Position numbers and translations under genes: made by a program
Shown here: positions 1-10,936 of the stretch, in pieces
Position numbering within the stretch: position 1 is the first letter of the stretch
How the letters are laid out: the number at the start of each line of letters is the position of its first letter
Source of the DNA: Sanderia malayensis
Lineage: Eukaryota; Cnidaria; Scyphozoa; Semaeostomeae; Pelagiidae
Assembly (NCBI GenBank): GCA_013076295.1
Contig: RQOL01000531.1
Span: 3,720,001 to 3,784,000 of the forward strand
Length of the DNA: 64,000 bases
Direction: 5' to 3'
The notes under the pieces: generated by a model
Databases searched by the model: none
What the model was told of the DNA's origin: nothing
Seen by the model: only the letters and a program-made list of their open reading frames with translations

Positions 1-300
1 GCAGTGACGCTACGCTGCTCGTAGTTTTGAGTCGCAGCTACGAACAAAAGCATCGGCCATTCACTCGCAGGTCGCAGCTCGCAGCAGCCAGTATTTTGTT
101 CAAACAACTGCGGTTGCTCGCACCACAAAAGTCTGTTGCTCGCAGGTCGCAGCCCACAATTTACGTTTGCTCGCTACGACGTGTCCGCGAAAATCGACAT
201 GTTTTCCAACCTGGAGCTAAGCGGAGCAGACACATTTATAAACTTGGCATTTATAAACTTTAGATAAAAGTCTGATGAATTTATAATCGTAAATACTTAC
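1..300. other. Left-edge repeat-like DNA, no gene recognised
   Basis: The first ~180 bases hold several imperfect copies of a short GC-rich word (cgcaggtcgcag / tcgcagctcgcag), so this looks like degenerate repeat DNA. The 78-residue open frame across it is a by-product of that repeat. A strong donor-like site on the minus strand (g|gtaagtatt, intron side 292-300) borders it. Confidence 0.4.
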
Positions 301-513
301 CCTATAAGCTGAGAAATTGAAATTGAAGACAATATTGGTGGTGTTAGTTAGAAACGCCAGCATGCACAAACAAGTAAATTTCTTCACAGCTCCAAGTTGA
401 GAAGAAGAGATCGAAAATTCTGCAGCCTGTTGCTTCCTTCCAGGTCCGGTTCTAGGCCTCGTTTCCACGCTGATTCTCTCAAAGTCGTAATGACAAAATG
501 TCGTTACACACAA
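301..513 (-). CDS. Possible first coding exon of a divergent gene (weak)
   Basis: An open frame starts with ATG at 513 and runs into a near-perfect donor (gg|gtaagtatt, exon edge 301). It would encode about 71 residues before the intron, ending in a hydrophobic stretch (CLCMLAFLTNTTNIVF). If real, the gene continues off the left edge and is head-to-head with the gene starting at 578, sharing a promoter of under 100 bp. I do not recognise the protein, and no second exon is visible, so this could be chance. Confidence 0.2.
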
Positions 514-577
514 TTATTTAGGAAATCGATGAAAACCGATCCTTTATTTTGGCCACAAGATCTCGAATAATTGAAGC

Positions 578-3500
578 ATGAAAAAGCACAAGAAACTCAA
601 AGCTGGCGATGTAATATCTTGTGTTGTTGAAGAGTGTATTGATGATTGCCTACTCATTCGATATGAGTGCAAAAATGGAAGGGAAGCTAATGCAGTTTTT
701 CGAGGGATCCTGCTCGACAAGAATAAACCATACAAGAAAAGGTATCACGAATTTTTTTGTTAATCTTGCCATCATATTTGCCTGATCTTTTAAATCAGTC
801 ATTATTGATAAACTCTTGATTTGATAACAGCAGTAAAATATGACCTTTCTCTCTTGATGAAAGTCTTACCAACACATGAATGATATGTCTTTGTTTTGTT
901 GGAAGCTAGAAGTGAAAACCAGTAGCCATTCCTTTTCAGTTGAGATCATATTATCGTGTTTATAACGATGATGATTTTTTTTAGGTTTACTCATGCATCA
1001 GCAACAAAGCCACCTCTAACCGAAGATGCAGTTGACTTGTTTGTCCAAAGTTTTCGGTCCACGCACATATCCGGAAAGTTTTTACGGAATAAAAACAAGC
1101 CGAGTTGCCTGATACTTGATGAGTACCAATTGAACACTGGTCTCGGTTTGGGACAAGAAGTAGTTCTAGAAAAAGGATCAGATATTCCGGCTCGAAAACA
1201 TCAAAGGTCAACATACAGGTCAAAGTTTCGTGTTGACGACCTTTATCTAAAATCTAGCAACACAAGTTCTCTGCTACTTGGTGCAACAAGAAATGCCCCA
1301 AAAGCGTCAAGGAAGTCGAAAGTGATTAGGAAAATCATGCAACAGAGTGCAGATGTTAAATTGGAAAGTGACATGGAAAGGTCTTTGGTGACAGATAAGA
1401 AACTGATAAGTTCAAAGGGTCTTGTGTCTTTTGACGGGTGCAATTCAAATGAGGCTGGTGCTTCAAGACGAAAAGATGGAATCAGATTGGGAATTGTGGA
1501 AAGGAGTGCACGCAAGACGAAAGAGAGTCGTGCAGCTAAAAAAGCAGACAACTCCAAAGTGAAAGTTGAGGAAAATGCAAGCCTGAGGACTTATTCGAGT
1601 CCAAGAAACTCGATGAAAAGATCAGTAGATGTGACACAAGATCGGGCTTCTTCAAAGGACCCTGGATGCGGAGGTAAGAAGAGAAGAACAATATCAAAAG
1701 AGTTGAATTTCATTGCAAATGATGGAAAGACTGAGCAGACAAAGAAGGGCAGTGTTCAGTCGGATAAATCATCCAAAATATCTACAAAATTCAAGAGAAA
1801 AGGAAGCAGGGATAAAGGCAGAAATAAAGAAGGAATCAATGATGCAAATGAAGAGGAGAGAATTATTTCGTTGCACTGTGATGAGCCACCTCTTGAGTAT
1901 GTCACAGATGAAGAGCAAGAAGATAAAATGGACACTGTTAAGAGAAGATACATAGCTTCAGAGGTTAGAAAACAGGCTGAGAAAATACTGAAAGGAAAAA
2001 TCACTCTGCTTCATCCCATGTCAGCAAGTCAAAGTTTAAAAGGACATGCAGGAAACCAGCAGCCAATATATTTCTTGAATATGCGACAACAAAATAAGCA
2101 AACAATTGGAAATTACAATGCTGAAAGTTCACGGGCCCCATCGAGTTCTATGGTTGAATTAGAATCAGACAATGTTGTAACTTCACAGATCACCACACAT
2201 CCCATTGCACATGGGAAATGTGCTGATGGTAGTAAGGGATTTGAGAAGGCAAGGCCGGAGAAAAATGATGGCACTAGAATATCTTCAGGTAAAGCAGGCG
2301 TGGCTTTGAAAGACCAGGTTGGTTGTCAAGGAAGCCACCAAGTTAGTCTACAGCAATCAAAGGAAGATATCAGTGCTCAAAATCAGCCAAGAATATCTCA
2401 GAAAACGGAGGGATTTTGTGGAAAGAAGAATAAAAATGATGCAATCAATTCAAGGGAAGTGGTGACGGATTCAGAGAATGTGGTCACAGCTATTGGAGGA
2501 ATTCTTCGCCAACAAGAAGAGGCAGGTAATGGGGATGAGAAACTAAAGCAGCATGGAGTTCCAGATTTTGATAAAAATATCATCTCAAGATGTTTGGAGA
2601 ATTTTGAGCATGAATCAGGTAGCCGCAAATTTATCAAAGCTGGCAAGAAAGGGAAAGGTGATGCTGGGACTGTTTGTCAGAGAGCATTGCAATTTATCAA
2701 GGAAAGAAGAGTGATAGATCCACTCACATATTCGAGAATTTCCTTTCAAAGGTTAATCGAATCAGCGAGACTGGAAGTTAAGAATGAACGCAGGTGTTCA
2801 AGTCGCTGCAGAGCGATTATAGGGAAAGGAAAACCTCATTATTCTAGTGTGCTTGGTGATAATCAAGAAAGAGAGTGTGTGAAGGCATCAAAAGATGGTT
2901 TTTTGCAGCCTGCAACGACTGCAGTATCGCGTGGATGCATTAATTTGAAAGCACGCACACAAAGTGCCGATGCTAAACAAGTATCAACAGTTACAAAAGA
3001 TCTCGCTCTTCATGTGGCACTAAATAACATCCGTCATACAGATATTTTAAAGAGTAACAGAGACAGTAAGCAGTTGGATGTCGGCAATAAAAGTTGGGTG
3101 TCGTCTAGTGCAAGACATCTACAACATTCCGGACCTGGTTTGAAGTCGAGTGGCATGATCCGGGTATTGGAAAGGGCGGTCGGAAAGAGTCGAAGTAAAA
3201 GGGTCTGTAAGGAGCGTGTTGCCAGTAAGCGACGAGAAAACATTTTCAAATTGAACAAGAATAAAGATTTAAAACCATCCTGCGATGTGCAGTCGGGGTT
3301 GGAGAATATCGAGCGAAATCTGATTGACAATTTGTCAAAAAAACAACGAAATAAACCGGGTACTGATGGGAAGGATCGGCCACAAGATGAAATGCAGACT
3401 GCAAATGATACAGACGATAATATCGGGGATGCAAGGGAGAATGTTCCGACCGGAAAAGAATTACTACCTAATTCGGAATTTTGTGAACGCGGGACCAATA

Positions 3501-3925
3501 CTGGTGTAAATATTGATAATGGAGGGAAAAGAAAAGACGACAAAGATGAAATAGTTGGTGATAATTTATTAGTTGGGGATGATTCGAAAGGTTGTGCTGG
3601 TTCAGAAACATGCGAATCGGGAAATAAAGAAAGAAGAAAAGCCGAATCTGTTACGAATATCAAGAAGTTTAAATCTAGCGGATCATCGCAAAGGACTTTA
3701 AAATATCCGCGAGTTTTTCCGAAAAATGAAGCAAGAAGGAAGATCTACAACAAACAGAAGAGAGATTCAATTGAAGGTAAAAAGATAGAACAGACAGTTG
3801 CTCGGAAAACTCGTTCGGCAAATGTCGTGACCGCAAGAGGAAATGAACTTGTTGAACAAATGTTAAGACTGAATAAGAATATTTTAGGCCGCAGAACTGA
3901 AGCTGGGAAGCGCAGTGACGAATAA
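578..3925 (+). CDS. Large charged, probably disordered protein; function unknown
   Basis: Two exons, 578-741 and 985-3925, joined in frame (AG|G, Arg) by a canonical GT-AG intron; 1,034 residues. The N-terminus (KKLKAGDVISCVVEECID to FRGILLDKNKP) looks like a small folded module. It faintly recalls the N-terminal module of PWWP2-type proteins, but no PWWP domain is present and I do not assign it. The remaining ~900 residues are rich in Lys, Arg, Glu, Ser and Asn with many basic clusters (GKKRRT, KRKGSRDKGR), as expected of a disordered nuclear or chromatin protein. The long exon 2 is odd in a locus where most exons are 30-200 bp. The TAA stop (3923-3925) overlaps the target-site duplication of the downstream MULE, so the native 3' UTR now lies 3 kb away. 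Confidence 0.75.
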
Positions 3926-3931
3926 CAATAG
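3924..3931. repeat. Left 8 bp target-site duplication of the MULE
   Basis: The word aacaatag at 3924-3931 is repeated exactly at 6958-6965, directly outside the two element ends. Eight to ten bp duplications are typical of MULE insertions. Its first two bases are the last two of the upstream gene's TAA stop. Confidence 0.9.
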
Positions 3932-6900
3932 GGTTTCTGGTCAACTCGCCCCGCTACCAACTCGCCCCACTACCAACTCGCCCCACTTCAAAAGTCAACT
4001 CGCCCCACTTCAAAAGTCATCTCGCCCCACCTTACAAGTCAACTCGCCCCACCTTACAAGTCAACTCGCCCCACTTCAGAAGTTAACTTGCCCAACGGTA
4101 CGAGTCCTCGTTACAGCTTCGGTATCAGGTCGTTTTGGTGAATTAAGTTTGATGTATATTTCTATTTTGAAATTTTAGTTCGTTGATGGCCTATTTCAGA
4201 AAAAATTAGGCCCCTTTTCCGACTTTATTTGTCACACACAAATCAAGTGAATAATGTCTTGTTGGATAAAGGTGGGAGAGTATGAGCAAACAATGATTTT
4301 GAGCAAATTCATCTTTACAACTTCTAATTAAGTCGAAAATGAAAATCGTTGCAAATCTGTGCATGAAAATCTGTATAGCCTAAATTATCATTTTGGAGTC
4401 CCTTTCTTTTGAAGAAAAATGAATCTTTCGATTCATTTTGAAAGATCTTTTTGTTTGAAAGATTCTCCCCCAAGTGAATTATTCCTCGTAAGAAACTATT
4501 TATAGAAACTCCGGGCTGCTGAACAGTTAAGAATTATTATAATAAGAATAATTAACATATATATACTATAGTAAACAAGAAATGCACACATCATATATCT
4601 ACTTAAACAATATCGCTTACAAGATTACACTTTTTAACTAACTAATTATTTTTTACTACAAAAGAAAATTTAACTAATGTTTATTGCGATGGTCCATTTA
4701 AGTATGAGCAGGCACGTAATAACCCCGAGGTTGAAATTCTTTCCTCTGTATAATCGTCCCACAATTTAAAAAATCGTCCTTGTCTGTTCTTGTGCACTTT
4801 TCTTTGATACCGCGAAAGTTTCCCATCTCTAACTTGACGCATCTGTAGGTTACTAATTTTGCTTCACGGTGAAGCAGTGGTACCAGTAAGTAAAACTGTA
4901 TTTTACTTCTACCCGCTTTATTATTGAGCCTTCTGTGCCATCCCTCAACATCATTGTTTGTTCGTACTGGTTGCTGGAAAACAGACCACGAAGATGGTTC
5001 CCACACTGCTGACTCAATCCAGGTGTTTTTGACATAATCAAGCAGAGGTAGAAGTAAATTTGTTGCTCTGCCTTCCAAAACGGCAAATGTTTCTGCAATG
5101 TGTTCAGTTGGCAAAAAAGGCAATGCAAGGATCTTTCTGACAAAAGCATGGACTGCAGGATTATCCTTGTACATTGATTGAAGACCAATCTGCTGAACTT
5201 TTCTCCAAACTGCTTGCGTCCAGTGAAAGCAGCAACCTTGGATGTTGGCATCAGGAATGACTTTTCTGCATGCTTTCCACATTGCTGCTTCAAAATCCAA
5301 AACAATTTTCATCACAGCAGGATTTGCAGGCAGGACTTCCAAAATAGCCCTCAGAGCAGCAACATAATCTTTTGTCTTTCTTTGAGACATAGAATAAATG
5401 CTAAGGGCACTTGTTTAACATTACCAGCATCTCCTTTCAAAAATGCGTGGATTGAAAACAGTTGCACAAATGGATTCTTCACCAGTTTGAAAGTTCCATC
5501 CATATACCATGTCTTAGCTTTACTGAGGAGTTCCAGCTGAGTGTTTGTGGCGAATATCAAATGCCTTTGATTATTTCTCATGATGTCTGCTTGAAGAAAG
5601 TCTTCGGGAAGAAAAGAATCAGCAAGTTCAAAATCTGTTGATGTTGGCTCCTCTGGACGAAGTTTTTGGCGGTGCCTGTTAGCTTGGCGTACCAGGTTGG
5701 TCATTTTTGCTTGACTGCATCGAGGCTGCTTTAAAATGTGTTCCTCGTCACGTACGAATATGTCTTCGACAATATTTCCTGCAGATTGGAAAACGTTGCT
5801 CACGGCTGTCTTCTTGACCTCGGCTACAATCTTCTTTGTCAACGAAACTCCTGGTTTACCTGGATGGCAATGAATCTGTACCCCTCTTGAAAATGATTCG
5901 TCATCCTGCAGCACAGTAGCGCCACAATATACAGTTTTGTTCCGAACACTACACCTCCAAGAGATTTTTCCACTTCTCCAATTCCGTTTTTTCACATATG
6001 TGTACCCTTCACTGTCAACGAGCTGCTGCTTCCCACGCTGCGATGCTGATTCTACAATTTCGTACGTCACACGGCTTTCTGGGTTGTTATCTTGGCTCTC
6101 TGGCAAATTTGCATCTTCAATTGGGTCCTCCTCCATTGGAACTACATTTTCGAAGTTGCCAGCAGCCTGAAAGATTGAAGTAAAGTGTTTAATTAATTAA
6201 TAATTAAAAGTGATCTAACCTACCCAAATTCAGAATTCGTTTTTCATTTATGTATTTTAATTTAAATTTTTAGTGGTAGCTTACCTGAAATGATAATTCC
6301 TCCATTCTTGAGCTTTCAGCATTTGGCTCTTCTAAGTTGCTAAACAACTCTGGTGTTCCGTTTAAGTTTCTGCATATGTTGCATTGCCATTCAATATCGT
6401 CTCCGTTCTTATTCAACTGACGGTATTGCTCGCGTGTCACCCCACTTTTACATGTCCTGTGCTGCCATCTTCTACAAGAATCACAGTCTAATGCCTCTTG
6501 TCTCGGTCTCACTTCCTTGGCGCAAACAACGCATTCGTGATTATGTTCCATAGCTGGCTAGTCGATTTTATTTGTGATAACTTAATGATAACAGTGAAAA
6601 CTGATATGATATGACGTGGGTTCAGTTTAAAAACATGTCGCATACTCGAAATTAACCAATAGAAATAAGTTAAACATTTAATTGGTTACGAAACTAACCA
6701 ATGAGATAACAATACTTAACAATTGAAGCGGTAAAAACAAATCTATTCAATAGAGGTGCTACATACAATTAGCGCGTAAAACATAGACTATTGTCATGAG
6801 AGGAGTGGGGCGGTCGCTGTTATATTCTCATGTGGCGAGTTGACTTCACAGGTGTGGCGAGTTGGTAACACATGTGGGCCGACTTAACTTAGAAGTGTGG

Positions 6901-6957
6901 CGACTTGACCATAATATGGTGGGGCGAGTTGGAAGTGGGGCGAGTTGTCCAGCTACC
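3932..6957 (-). mobile_element. MULE-type DNA transposon, 3,026 bp, complete ends
   Basis: The left end (ggtttctggtcaactcgcccc) and the reverse complement of the right end (ggtagctggacaactcgcccc) match at 18 of 21 positions, and both ends are bordered by the duplication aacaatag. Inside the left end lie about five 22 bp tandem units based on caactcgccccact (3942-4100). The right end (about 6800-6950) carries the same word inverted (gtggcgagttg, gtggggcgagttg) in looser copies. The interior carries one transposase gene on the minus strand. 4130-4690 is AT-rich with no gene. Matching flanks and intact ends suggest a fairly recent insertion; a frameshift in the transposase suggests this copy cannot move itself. 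Confidence 0.88.
4698..6551 (-). pseudogene. MULE transposase with PHD and FLYWCH fingers, one frameshift
   Basis: Exon 1 (6551-6285, 89 codons) encodes a PHD-like finger (CVVCAKEV, CDSCRRWQHRTC, WQCNIC). It is spliced in frame (cag|gtaagc ... tttcag|gctgct) to exon 2 starting at 6166. Exon 2 has a FLYWCH-type finger (VDSEGYTYVKKRNWRSGKIS through CGATV with a downstream HCH), then the MULE catalytic core: first Asp in WYMDGTF, second in LDFEAA, Glu in NNDVEGWH, plus the conserved CCFHWTQAVWRKVQ helix. The reading frame shifts by one base near 5391, between PLAFIL and the following MSQRKTKDY segment; everything else is open to the stop near 4698. The protein would bind the element ends and catalyse cut-and-paste transposition. 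PHD plus FLYWCH plus MULE in one spliced gene is an uncommon layout. Confidence 0.87.
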
Positions 6958-6965
6958 AACAATAG
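6958..6965. repeat. Right 8 bp target-site duplication of the MULE
   Basis: Exact copy of aacaatag, immediately after the right terminal repeat (...agctacc). In the empty site the host sequence would read straight from the stop codon into the sequence that follows here. Confidence 0.9.
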
Positions 6966-7005
6966 ATATAGTTTTGTTCGTAATTAATTAACAATTCATT
7001 TGATG

Positions 7006-7011
7006 AATAAA
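7006..7011 (+). promoter_or_regulatory. Likely native poly(A) signal of the 578-3925 gene, displaced by the MULE
   Basis: AATAAA lies 46 bases beyond the right duplication copy's part of the stop codon. In the pre-insertion allele it would sit under 50 bases after TAA, a plausible very short 3' UTR. On the opposite strand tttatt (about 7026) gives AATAAA for the convergent TTC1 gene, so the two genes' 3' ends nearly overlapped. Confidence 0.45.
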
Positions 7012-7253
7012 AGTGATTTTGTGTTTTTATTTGAATACATATTATTATTTGACTTGGAAAAAAGTAGAGTTCTGTATCTTTTTCTCTCTACATTTCACCA
7101 ATCATCACAAAAGTGAACTTTAATAACAAATCTTGATGTCTTTGCTTTGTTCGCTTCAAGCTTCTATAATTTAAACGTGTACAAAGGTGGGAGGGAGTGA
7201 TAGATTGTGGTTACTCGGATCTCATCACAAACTTACCATTAAGTTAAATTGTT

Positions 7254-8812
7254 TCATTTCTGAAAGTTTATAGAATAGCCTCCTGTATTGGGGTCTTGTT
7301 GCATATTAAAATTTTCAGTTGAAAGTCCAAAAGGTTTCAAAACCATATTTCCAAGATCTTTCAGTTTTCCTGTAAGGTAAAGAATTCATAGTTTTATACC
7401 AAAGTTTAAATTTCTATCAAAATTTTGATTAAATTTCCTTCAAGATTATTCAAAATAGATGCTACAGAGTTTTACTCAGTCTTACTATCATTTGCAATGA
7501 AATTCCATGAAAAATATTGAACTTACCCAACATTTCATCCTTTAGTTTTTCATTTCTTTCTTTTATCTGATCAGGCAGCCTCTGAATAAGATGGAATTTG
7601 ACAATGGATAAAAGATGAGGTCAAACATCAATCATAAACACTAGATATGATTAACACACAAAACAATTTGCAGATAATAACTACTAACACAAATTAATGG
7701 TTTTACTAACCATAACAGCTTGTATCGCCACAGCACAACTTCTATCCAATTCCAGTACTCGTTTGTAATCTAGAAAGAGATGGCGGTGTTACAATAATGA
7801 ATAAAAATACAAAATTTTGTAAAAATACAAAAAAGACTATAAACCCATAAATTTTTCTTTTTTGTACCACTAAAATTGTAACATGCGTCATAGATCTATT
7901 GAAATCATATATCAGTATACCCTCCAAGGCATCTTCTAATTTATCCTCATTTTCATAAGCCTGTGCACGCCTCAATCTCGCCTTGATATACAATTCATCT
8001 TTCTCCAAAGCTTCAGACAAAAGATAGGTTAAGTTAGCAAAGTTGATATAGCATAAGCAGAAGTAGTAGGGTTGGTTTTGAATTGCAAAAATGGCTACTG
8101 CATCTGTGAAGTTAAGAACAAACAAATAAAGAAGTCGAGAAAATGTGCATATTAAAAAAAACCCAAGCAACCTGCTGTACAGTCTTTTATTACTTGAAGG
8201 TTTTCTTTCTGCAAAGAAGTATAGACTTGTTAAATATCATTAAAATAAATAAGTAAAACAAGTTGAAACAATTATACATACTAGATTGATATAATATAAT
8301 AAACTTCGAGTGGTAAAAATAACTAGAAATGATTACCATATGGACGTAGCAAGCAGCTCTGTTAGCAAATAAAACTGCTAAATCTTTTGACTGACATTTT
8401 GGACAAATTTCCAAAGCCCCAGTGTACTTTTCAATTGCATCATCGTATTCTTAAAAACAATAAATAAACTTCAATATGATTAAACTTCAATTCAATTTTT
8501 CATTACATGTTTGCATGCAGTATATAGCTTAATAACAACAATTAACTATCCTATTTCTTTACCTTGGCGTTTAAAATATTCATTGCCTTTTCTTTTCAAA
8601 TCTTGTGCCTGTTCAATATACTCCCTCTTCACATCCTCTGAAAGAATTTCCGTTACTTCTTCTTCAACTCTTTTATCAATATGCTTGGTGGTACAATTTG
8701 TCTCTTTATTATCCGCTTTAATATTATTGTCTGATTCTCCATTTAATTCACCCGAACTGGCGGTAGATGACGCATTCGTTACAACGTCTGCACTCTTTAT
8801 ATTTTTGTCCAT
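7254..8812 (-). CDS. TTC1: Tetratricopeptide repeat protein 1
   Basis: Seven exons (8812-8563, 8449-8337, 8208-8172, 8010-7921, 7769-7711, 7581-7527, 7369-7254) join in frame to 239 residues; human TTC1 is about 292. A polar acidic N-terminus is followed by three TPR helical pairs ([38 protein letters not shown].., [20 protein letters not shown]). The TTC1-specific tail matches best: [19 protein letters not shown], then [20 protein letters not shown], then a GGYSINF end. TTC1 is a cytosolic TPR adaptor reported to bind Hsp70/Hsp90-type chaperones and G-protein alpha subunits; binding partners here are inferred from the family. It is convergent with the 578-3925 gene. The fourth-exon acceptor was chosen because it restores family alignment ([15 protein letters not shown]). 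Confidence 0.95.
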
Positions 8813-8989
8813 TATAATATTGCAAATTTAATAAGAACAACTAAGAACAACTTCTGAAATTTGTTGCTCCTTTAAGAATGAAAGTATGGGCCTATAGATG
8901 TTAAAGCATAAAAATTGAATTGCATTGGCTATACGGGCAATTCAACTCATTACGAAATAACCAGACAGGACAACTGATGGATCAGTGGA

Positions 8990-10410
8990 AATAACCAAGT
9001 AGAACTGATGGCCCTGCGGCAAGCGCGTGGGCATGGGAACCGAAAGGTCTGCAGTTCGATCCAAGTCTAAAGTAAATTTATTTCATTTCCTTTCTCAGCA
9101 GATGTTACACAGCAAAAATAAATAGAAGATAATCATGGTTGGAATCATCGGGTGCAGTGGCGCAGCGGATAGCGTACTGGGTTGGCAACCGAGAAGTCGA
9201 TGGTTCGAGACCAAGAGGAGACCCAGGTGAGATTTGGAAATTAAATTCAACAGTTGGCAGTTGGAACTTCGAAGTAAAAGGTGGTTCAAGGCACAAAGCA
9301 GATGGCAGCTGGAACTTCGAAACAGATGGCACCTGGAACTTCGAAGCAGAAGGCAGTTGGGACATTGGAGCAGAGAGTGGGTCGAGGCACAAAGCAGATG
9401 ACAGCTGGAACTTCGAAGCACATGGTAGCTGCAACGTCGAGGCAGATGGCAGCTGGAAATTCGAAGCAGAAGGTGATTCGAGGCATAAAGCACGGTTCAG
9501 TTGGACCAGCAGTCGTACGAATGCACGCCGATGGATGAATGCAAAAAGGGGACATGGCCACCATCGTCACGACAGCAAGGGGGCATGCCAAAGACTTAAA
9601 AAATATAAGGGGGTTTTGCACTTTTTTTAAACGTTATCCCGATTATTTGCAATATCATAATTAATATGTGAAAAATTGATATTATATAAACAAAATTACT
9701 TTTTAATAATTAAAAAATAGTTGATAAAAAGTGCAAAAGCCCCTTACATTTTTCAAATCTTTGGAATGCCCCCTTGCTGTTGTGACGATGGTGACGATGC
9801 ATACTTTTTGCATTCATCCATGCTGCACGGCCAACTGCAGAGGAAGACTGCTGGTGTCAATTCGATTCAAGTTCCAATTGCCATATGCCTCGAAGTTCCA
9901 GCTGCCAACTGCTTCGATGTTCCACCGAACCACCTTCTGCTCCGATGTGCCCACTGCCATCTGCTCTGTGCCTCGAACCACCTTCTGCTCCAATGTGCCA
10001 ACTGCCATCTGCTTTGTGCCTCGAACCACCTTCTGCTCCAATGTCCCAACTGACTTCTGCTTCGAGTTTCCAGGTGCCATCTGTTTCGAAGTTCCAGCTG
10101 CCATCTGCTTTGTGCCTTGAACCACCTTTTACTTCGAAGTTCCAACTGCCAACTGTTGAATTCAATTTCCAAATCTCACCTGGGTCTCCTCTTGGTCTCG
10201 AACAATCGACTTCTCGGTTGCCAAACCAGTACGCTATCCGCTGCGCCACTGCACCCGATGATTCCAACCAAGATTATCTTCTATTCATTTTTGCTGTGCA
10301 ACACATGTTGTTTGTGAAAATAAATAAATTACCTGGAGCTCGTATCGAGCATTAGACCTTCTGGTTCACTTTGCAGTGCGCTATCCACAGCGCCATGAGA
10401 CTCAATGGAT
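8990..10410. mobile_element. Giant foldback element with tRNA-like units and 24 bp minisatellite in each arm
   Basis: The sequence from about 9063 to 9612 is repeated in inverted orientation at about 9729-10340, with a ~116 bp loop of AT-rich DNA. Each arm contains a tRNA-like module (A-box tggcgcagcgg at 9158-9168, B-box ggttcgagacc at 9202-9212, correctly spaced, and its inverted twin near 10190-10260). This is followed by tandem ~24 bp units around ggcagctggaacttcgaagc. A second tRNA-like module lies outside each arm (A-box 9009-9019, B-box 9051-9062; inverted partner about 10345-10400). The arms differ in minisatellite copy number. This looks like tRNA-derived SINE material captured in a palindrome. 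The long open frames across it are repeat translations, not genes. Confidence 0.8.
9150..9225 (+). repeat. tRNA-derived SINE head with pol III A and B boxes
   Basis: tggcgcagcgg and ggttcgagacc match the internal pol III promoter boxes with tRNA-like spacing (~33 bp). No complete cloverleaf with paired acceptor arm is evident, so this is called a SINE head rather than a tRNA gene. It is duplicated in inverse orientation at about 10190-10262. Confidence 0.7.
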
Positions 10411-10936
10411 CAATGGCCGACTCTATCCAATATCGCTTAAAGGTAGAGGAAAGAGTTAAAGGCTGGTATATGCCAGATTGCATAAATGGATTAGATATTG
10501 CATATTGCTCTACCATTTGATGAGCTGGATTTGTTTTCAATAATTGTTCACTGCATCAATAAAATTTGATTTGTGTGAAGGAAAAACAAAAAAATTATAA
10601 AAATCTTTGGCCTACTAAAAAAATCTGCAGAAACTGCTTTAAATAAAAATAAAACATCAATTTTATTTTCTTTTGCGCTGCAATGCCAAACGTTTCGTTG
10701 CACGACGGCTGACGTCACACAGCTGGAGGGGGCCGAGAATTCAATTCAATTTCAATTAAAATTGTCAACATGGCCGCGCCCATGGTAGATTCACTTTTTT
10801 TCACCAAATGCGCAATCCAGTTATTATTGAGATCAGTGAGTGGAACAAACAACGAAAAAGGAGAGTCCAGAGACATTAATCTATACAAAACATTAGTCCA
10901 GATTAAGATATGGATATCCTGTCGTTTATCAAACTG
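10411..10936. other. Intergenic, no gene recognised
   Basis: Lies between the foldback element and the 3' end of ZCCHC4. I see no conserved open frame. 10560-10670 is A-rich; the ORF at 10770 begins inside the ZCCHC4 3' region and reads antisense through its last exon. Confidence 0.5.

Noticed and set aside
9150..9225. Possible functional tRNA gene
   Set aside because: A and B boxes are present, but no full cloverleaf or sensible anticodon arm was found, and the unit is repeated in both hairpin arms.
9095..10355. Several overlapping open frames rich in Leu/His/Cys or Trp/Glu repeats
   Set aside because: They follow the 24 bp minisatellite and exist in all frames on both strands of a palindrome; no family or splice structure supports them.
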